Assembly (NCBI RefSeq): GCF_024763615.1
Contig: NC_077223.1
Location: 6,696,001 to 6,760,000 of the forward strand
DNA length: 64,000 nt
Source of the DNA: Phlebotomus papatasi
Taxonomy: Eukaryota > Arthropoda > Insecta > Diptera > Psychodidae
Direction: 5' to 3'
Shown here: one piece after another, positions 49,901 through 58,900 of the stretch
Layout: each line of letters starts with the position of its first letter
Numbering within the stretch: position 1 is the first letter of the stretch
The notes under the pieces: model-generated
What the model saw: the letters and a program-made list of their open reading frames with translations, nothing else
Database searches by the model: none
Told to the model about the DNA's origin: nothing
Program-made: the position numbers and the translations under genes

Positions 49901-52900
49901 AAAATTTAGTGTGAAAATTCGAAATTGAATTTGAATTCTTCGAACTCTGAGAGAAATCCGAAAAAGTTAAAATAACATTCCGGAAATGTTTATTTTACCC
50001 TGCAGTATTGATCCGAAATCGGTGTAAATATTACGTTTTTAGGTGTATTAGGGGTTAAAGTTACCCTTTTTCATGTTAATTTTACCCTCGAAATGGTGTA
50101 AAATTAACAATAAAAAATGTTGATATATTTTTACATCGAAAAAGTGTTAAAGTTATGAGGAAAAAATGTTAATCGCATCCTCATTTTTTTTCTCAGTGAA
50201 CATCAACGACTTTTTGTGCAATTAGAGTTCCATTTACCTTTTATCCAAGACACTATTGGAGAATCAAAATCTACTTGTGTTTGGGCTCATTGTGTGTAAA
50301 CACATGTAGATTTTGAATCTCCAATAGTGTCTTGGATAAGGTAAATGGAACTCTATTTGCACAAAAAGTCGTTGAAGTTCGAAGAATTCAAATTCAATTT
50401 CGAATTTTTATACTAAATTTTCGAACAAGCTGGGGAAATTAATCAAATATCGCACTAAAAAGCTGGCAAAAGAGTTACTCAGTAATTATGGAGTGATTAA
50501 ATACTGGGGCAAGAACAGTAAACGTAGTTGTTCTGTGTTTTTTCCTCACAATAATGTGAAGACCGACACATTTTGACACTTGAGCACTTCGAAATTCGAA
50601 CACGATGTACTTCAGCCACCTTACGAAAGTGTCAAGGAGTAAGAATGTCTCTTTTTTTGGCTTTTCAATAGATCTTCGAATTTTTCAAGATCTACTTGTG
50701 GATGGTAAGGTTGGCTCTGGTTCAGTAATAACCATTCGAAGAGATAAAGCCACTCCAAAGCCAAGCTAAATCTATTCGAAAATCTACCGGAAGTCTAAAG
50801 TACAAGTTCACGTACTCGCGGCTTTAGCGCTGATTGTTTTTCCCTTTCGAATTTCAGTATTCTTGATACTTAACACTAAACCTACCGACTGTTTTTGGTC
50901 GTTTTTCGGTCAAATGACAAAACGCGGCAGGGTAAGATACTCAACAAATTTGTCTTGGAAAAAAACAAAAAATTAAAATTTAAGCACTGAAAAATATATG
51001 GCAAAAAACAAACTAGCAGTAAAAAATTCTAAATGGGTAGTGAAAAATTAAAAATAAGCAGTAAAATATCTAATTGTGGTCAGTAAAAAACTTAAATCCT
51101 ACAAAAAATGGGCCTAATTTATATATTTAACATTTAAAATAGTTCCATATACAGTAAAAAGCCCTTGATTTTTCCCTTTTCCAAAATTTAAACGATAATA
51201 TTACTGTTTCAAATTTTTTTTGTTATTGATCAATTTTAACCTTTTACTGCTAATTTATTCAATGCCAAAATATATTATATGCATATTTTAGGAAATTCAT
51301 AAAGTTTGATAGTGACATTGTACCGTTTAAATATGGGTTAATTTTAAACCGGTCAATTTGACCGAGTCTTGGTAGGTTTAGTGTTAAATCGTCTAACACG
51401 TCTTACTTAGAGAATTATACCAGACTATACAAAGAAAAAATGCTTCTTCCATTGAAAATGCCTTAAAATCTGTAACTTAGAAAATTTATTGACAATCACC
51501 TGACAATAAATCGAAGTTCGTACAGAAAGTACTTCAGATATCATTCGGGCAAAAACATAAATTAAAAATGTCTCTTTTTTTCGGAATATAACATCAATTT
51601 TCGAGTGTCTCTTCGCTCGGAAAAACGACAATTGCAAACATATGCTCATAGTTTTTAGAAAAATTGAAATTTAGAAATTCATCAAACATTTCCCGGAATT
51701 CTATTTTATTTTGCTTATTCTATATTTGTTAGTGAATTTAAATTTGTTTCAATCTAAATGCTTTACATTTGGTTATATGAAAAAGTCTTTTAATAGAATT
51801 AAGCGAACATGAGTAAATCGGTATTTGTTCATTGAAAAGTCATTAGTGTTCTATGAAATAGAACAATAAATAAATCGTCCAGTTAGTGGTCGAAATTGAA
51901 ATGTTGCGAGTGAAATTGTTAGTTTTTAATTAATTGCAATATTGATCTCTTGCAATGAAAACAGGTAAATGAATTATATACGTTTAGATTACCTTTTGAA
52001 AACACAAATGCAACACTATTGCTTGGTTGTCTTTAAGATAAAGAATAATATTTTCATCTGAGTGAGTGCTTTTCTACCTTCACATGTCCGGTAGTGAAAT
52101 CAATTCATGTGTCACTTAAATAATACGGATAATTAATAAATTGAGATAATCGATACAACCCCAGTGGATTTTTTTAATCAGGTCAGAATGTAATGGGAGA
52201 TCAAATTACATTGAATTATATAAAATTAAAATTGAACTATGAATGCTAGAATTATAGTGAAGGTATTTTTAAAATTAGCTGACATTCTTCACAGCTCTCT
52301 ATTTACACAAGATACTACCATTGATGTTTGAAAAATTTAAACAGAACTTCGAGTTTTTCGAACAACAAGGATGTCTTGTGTAAATATACTGAGAGAAATC
52401 CGAAAAAGTTAAAATAACATTCCTGAAATGTTAATTTTACCCTGCAGTATTGATCCAAAATTGGTGTAAATATTACCCTTTTTAGGTATATTAGGGGTTA
52501 AAGTTACCCTTTTCCATGTTAATTTTATCCTTAAAAAGGTGTAAAATTAACATTAAAAATGTTGATATATTTTTACATCGAAAAAGTGTTAAAGTTATGA
52601 GGAAAAAAAGTTAATCGCACTCCCGTTTTTTTCTCAGTGTAGAAAGTTCTAAAAAAGGGTAAGGATCTTAGCTAATTCACATTAAACGCCTTCACCATGA
52701 TTTGAGCAATTATAATCGTAGTGTAAATTATACACTGAATTTCGAATTTTTATACAAAAACTTCGAAATAAGCTGTCAAAAACTTTCTAAGTGACTAAGA
52801 AGGGATTCACTGGATGCAAACACAAGTAGAATTTAATTCTCCAACAGTGTCTTGGATAAAAGATAAATGGATCCCTATTTGCACAAAAAGTCTTTGATGT

Positions 52901-55900
52901 TCGAAGAATATAAATTCAATTTCGAATTTTCACTCTAAGTTTTCGCACAAGGTGAGGGAAACTTGTAAAGCATCACACTGAAAAGCTCGTAAAAGTGTTA
53001 CTCAGCGTCGTTGCTTTTTATTTTTCCTCACAACGAAGTGAAGACCCACACATCTTGACACTTGAGTATTTCGAAAATCGAACAGAATGTACATCAGCCA
53101 ACTTGCAGTATTATCAAGAAGTAAGAATATATCTTTTTTGGCTTTTCAAATAGATCTTCGAATTTTTCAAAATTCTACTTGTGAATGGTACGGTAAGGAT
53201 AATGGAACATGGCGATATATCGACTGGATAAAGTCCGATAGCCGAAACATAAATCGGGCAAAGAAGAATAATAATGGGACAGGAATATTAAGCATGTCAT
53301 TTCTTTGATTTTAGTGCTCGAACTTAAAGTGAGAGTTGCTATATAATCCACGTTTTTCTTGTGACACGGCTAGATGCCAAATTGTAAGAGATATCGAATT
53401 CTGGTCTTCGATGATCCCCCCCCATAAGTCAACATTATCTAGGATTTTTTTCATTTTCTCCCCACCCGACTTCTTCCCCACAAAAATTATGTTATTTTTG
53501 GTTTATTTAGAAAACGGCTCCTACAATTTCTTTCATTTTCGAATATGTTTTACAGGTGGTCAAGGCAAATATTTCATTTTTGGACATATATTTCCGAAAA
53601 CCATTTCGATATCGAATTTTCGAAGATCAAAGTTTAACCATTTTGAAGGGCCTATTTTTCAACCGATTTGCTTAAATTTGGATTTATAAATAAACTTTAT
53701 TCATATACGTAAGAGTCTCTGAGTTCCTAGAAATTAGTTGAATTTCACTATTCGGCTGACAAATTCCATAATTGCACAAGGATGTTTATTTAACAATTCG
53801 ACCATATTCTAATGAAGATTAAACGATACATTCAGATTCCTCTCGTTCAGTAATAACCTTCCCGATTTGAGAGCTCTCTCCGCTTGAGGTTTTTCCTTTA
53901 CCGATTCGAAGGTAAATCAAAGAGAACTTACCTAAAAACCCGTTGGAAGTTCGAACGTTTAAACCGACGAGTTACATAAAGGTGAGCAAGTTCATGAAAA
54001 GGACATTTATTTTAATTAAATTGCAATTCAAACGTTCTGCCATCCTGAAATTCCACAAAACTACACAAAAATTCCCTTATTGCAGCAAGAGTTTGCGCAC
54101 TCTTGTTGACATTGTTGACGATTGAAGTGTCAAGAATATCGAAATTCGAAATAGCAGAACAATCAGCGCTAAAGCGGCGAGTACGTGAACTTGCACTTTA
54201 GAGTGGCTTTGTCTCTTCGAATGGTTATTACTGAACGGAGCCAATAGTGATCGATATCGTGTCCCTATTTCACCAGCTTTTCGACTCTTGATAACTTTGA
54301 AAATAGTTCACGAGAGAAACATCTCTTGAAAAACAAAAAGAAAATTATTTAAAACCGCTTGAAATGTCAAAATATTCGAACATAAACAAATGGAGCTTTC
54401 GAAGAGGGAGATTTTAAGCTGGAAAAGATAGACAAAAATGCACCGGTCTAAAGCTCAGTGGGGGATTTTTGTGTCAAAATGGCGGTTTCGAAATAAGATC
54501 CCTCCGTTTAGATGCTCCCTTTTTGTCTATTTCGAAAATGACTCTCTTTTTCACTAAAAAAAGTGAAAACTGATACTTTTTGACACTCGAGACGTTTCGA
54601 AATTCGAACAGGATACAGGACGTACTGCAGCAATCATGCGGATGACAGAAGAAAGTAAAGATGTTTTGTTCTTTGGGTTTCGATTCCAAATCGATTTTCG
54701 AACGTCTACTCTTGAGCTTTCATGGAATTTAAAAATATCATTGGGATGGTTCGATTTGATTTAGTTTCTTTCATTTCGTAACAAAGTGGGATTTATTGGA
54801 GTAATTTTGAATTGAGATGGTGCAATTAAGTTCCTAAAACTTCTACAAAAATTCACTGCACTTTCATGTTCTATAAATCTTCTAGTACGGGTTTAAATAT
54901 CCAGACTAAATCCCGTAAAGGCAACATGAAATAGTGCTTTTTTGCTTTATTATTTTATAATAGGTTTTCTAAAAAGTTAAACACGTAAAGCTTGCTTATA
55001 CGCTTATTCTATGGCTCGGAATATCACTTTGTCAGTAGCGAATCAAGTAAATTAAATGGAATGTTTCGTGTATTGTGTTCTGTGTACGGACATAAATCAT
55101 ACTATAAGTTCATTAATTAGAGCCCTCTGAACTGAATTACCATATCATTGAGTCCATTTGATAGATATCTGATGATTGATCCATTTTGAGTAAATTATAG
55201 CATTGAGCATTTTTTTCCCGGTTTAAATACTTAAAGTTCTTCTCACTTTTCTAGCCACAGCCTATTCCATTATTCTGCCCCATCGACTCGAACACCCTTT
55301 TAATGGCTTTTTCAGCAATATCCCACGCAATTAAAAACATAATCGTTGCATTCAAAACTTTGGTCAAATTGTAGTGTTGATGATGGGTGAGAATGAATGA
55401 GCGAGGTGAATAATTTTATTTCATAGCTTTAAAGTTTGCATAGGACTTTATAGCCACTCTCTGAAGGCAAAAGGCCAGGGGTAATTTTTTGAAAATGTGG
55501 CTCTATCGCACAAGAGATAGAACAATTTCATATCATAAATATTATAAAAAGCCATGGACCGTCCCGGAAAATATTATGTGCAAACTTTCTGCTTAAAAGT
55601 TTAAGAGATATAAACAAGTAGGATTTTATAGATGAGATTAGGAATAGTATCTGTTGAAATAAATTGCCAACAAATTGTTTTGAATTTAACATGGGGTTTA
55701 CGTTAAGAGTTATGTTGGAACTTCTAAAATTGCTCGGATTTAGATGACATTTATTTTATTCCTCGAACGAGGAAGCAATATAGTTTCTCTTGTTTATCTT
55801 TTAGTTTCTCTGATAAATTTGACGAAAACTATTTATAGTGATTTAAATCTATAAGATGTGTTCTAAAATATTATGAAATCTGGGATGGTAAACTTTTGGA

Positions 55901-58900
55901 TACTTGAAACTGTTTTTTTTTACAGTGAAGATTTTGTAATTAAGCGTCCACCGCTGTCTTACCGTTGGTAACTATTCTTCAGTGGAAAGTTATGAAAAAT
56001 TGAGGTTATATTATTGTAGACTTTCTTAAATTCGGACGTAAAACAGTAGGGTAAAGTGGTACAAGTTGGACAGTGGTACAAGTTGGACAATGGTACAATT
56101 TGGACAGGGCTTTTTTTCTTGATAAATTTAGTACTTCATTTTTATTTGTATATTTTTAATGCTTTAGTTTTATAATTTGGTTCCTTGTGCTTAAAAACAA
56201 ATTTTGTACTGTATTTATCAAGAAAAAAGCCATGTCCAAATTGTACCGGCGAATTGTCCAACTTGTATAACTGTACACTTAAGGAATTATTTTTTAATTA
56301 TCTAGAAACACAAATTAAATTTACATACTTAGTGGAAGTCATGGTTCGAACACAGTGAAACTCCAAACGATGCGAATATTCTCTTTATTTTCAAGGAGCC
56401 TAGTTTGCCATTTCTTAGTCATAAAATAGATAATTTTTGACCTATATGACACGCAATGAGAATTAGTAAACCAGCTCTTTTCAAACAAAGAGAAAATTCG
56501 CATCGTTTGAAGCTTCACTGTATGCGAACCATGCCAACATTTCCCTATATTTATTAAATATTTCACGAACAAACTCACAATTATGAAAAATCTAAAGAAA
56601 ACTAGGAAAATCATAGCAAATTTGAACATATTTACTTCATCAGCATAACCTAACTTTAGGAAAATCTTAACAAACTTTTTTTTTTAATTTAACTGCTGAC
56701 TGAATTAAAAAGTATTACGATTTTAGAAGAACCGAATTAACGAGAGTTTACTGTATTGGGCATGCTAGATCTCACAGCCATAGTTTCTCGAACAGAAAAA
56801 TATTCGAAGTCAAATTTCGAATACAGTAGAGTCTCTCAAATCTGAATCTCTCAAATTCGAACGCCGTTTGGATTTAAAATGTCAATTGTGAGGTTATGTT
56901 AGAAAGTTCGTATTCCCTTGGTGAATGAAAATCATATTTATGTGCTTCTTTCTGAATGTTTACATACATTCTGGTCGTGTAAAATGAAAAGAAAGTATGT
57001 TACCACTAAGACTTGCGAGAAAATACGGGAATTTGATTCAAAGTACAATTTAATCACACACAAATTTCGTTAATTTTGATTTGAAAAAATCGTTCGAATT
57101 TGGGAGGTGAGAAATGTCAAAAATACCCCCCGAGCGTTCGAATTTAGGAGACTCTACTGTAATGGGCATTTTTACTTCCTCGAATTCGAAGTTTCTTTAG
57201 TGTCAGTTCTGTATGGATTATTTTTAACTTAGTTGATAGAAAAGCAAAGCAAAGACGCTTATAATATTCCTGTCTCAATATTCAATCCGTTTTTAATTAC
57301 TGAGCAACTTTTCTGACAGCTACTTTTACCATTCACTATTACAGTTCAAAAATTCGAAGATCTATTTGAAAAGTAAAAAAAAGAGACATTCTTACTTCTT
57401 GGTAATTCCGCAAGATGACTGAGGTAATCCTGTTCGAATTTCTGAGTTCTCAAGTGTCAAAATGTGATGGTCTTTACTTTGCAGTGTTTACTGTTTCTGT
57501 CCTATAATTTAATCACTACATAATCACTTTTTCCCATATTGTTCGAAAATTTAGTATGAAAATTTGAAACTGAGTTCGAATCCTTCGAACATCAACGACT
57601 TTTTTGTGCAAATGTTCCATTTACCTTTTATCTAAGACATTATTGGAGAATCAAACTCTACTTGGGTTTGCATCCACAGTACTATTCCATAAATTTTTAT
57701 AAGCTCTTATAAATTGTTGTTTTTATATTAACATTCGAAATTCTCTGTGAATTTGAATTTGTTCAAAAGCAATTTATCTATTAGTCGAGACACTTTCGAA
57801 GAATAATGCTCCGGCTGTAAGCACACGGAATCTTGAATTCTTAGGACGCAAATAGATTCAGGATGATGCTCGAGAATATTTAGCCTGTAAAATTGAGCAG
57901 TGGACGATTAGGTAAAGATGATTCATGCACAGAACTTCTAACTGATGATCCTAAGCCTTAAGTGTATGATAGTTTGGAAGAGATCTTGACTTCCAAATAT
58001 TACAAGCTAAATATTCTTGAGGGTTAGCCTGAATTTATTTGCGCTCTTATGTTTATAGACCTTAATTCGATTTAAATTAATTTAATTAAACCTTTCGCAA
58101 ACACTACAAAAAGAATTCCATTAAAATTTATCCATGAACCAATTATCAAATTATTCAAATTCATTCAAAAAGTACATTAATAATTGTATGTACCGATTTT
58201 ATGGTGCTCAGTTCTTCAAGACTGTAAGACGTATTGAAATGTGTAGGTCATCTCTAAACAACTTTTGGAAAGATCGGCAAGATATAGAAATCTTAATAAA
58301 GCAACAAAATAGAAGTCGAGGACTCTAAAGAATTTACGAAAATTAAAGGAATTCTATTAGAAGGGTAATGAAAAATTATACTTTTTACATGAACCAATTT
58401 AGGGTTGCGACAATTCTTTTTAAATTGATAAAAAATGATTATTTAATCAATAAAGTACATATAAAATTATAGGTTTTGCTTGATCAAAATCCCTAAAGCC
58501 TAAATCTCGAAAACGAAAATCCCGAAAAGCCAGAATCCCGAAAGTAAAAATTCCAAAAATCAAATTCTCAAAAAAAAAAAACCAAAATCCTGAAAGCTTT
58601 TGTAAAACCCCGAAAGCCAAAATCCCGAAAATAAAAATCCCGACTCGGTCGAAATCCCGCAAAGCCAGAACTCTAAAAGTAAAAATCAATAAAACCAAAT
58701 ACTCGAAAAATCAAAACTCTAAAAGTTAAAACCCCGAAAGCTAAAATTCCGAGAATCAGGATACCGAAAACAAAAATCCCGAAAACGAATATGCCGAATG
58801 TGTTGAAGTTCGGCAAAGTCAAAATCCCGAAAATGAAAATCCCGTAAACCAAATTCTCAAAAAACCAAAATTCTGAAAGCTGAATCTCCGAAAGCTAAAA

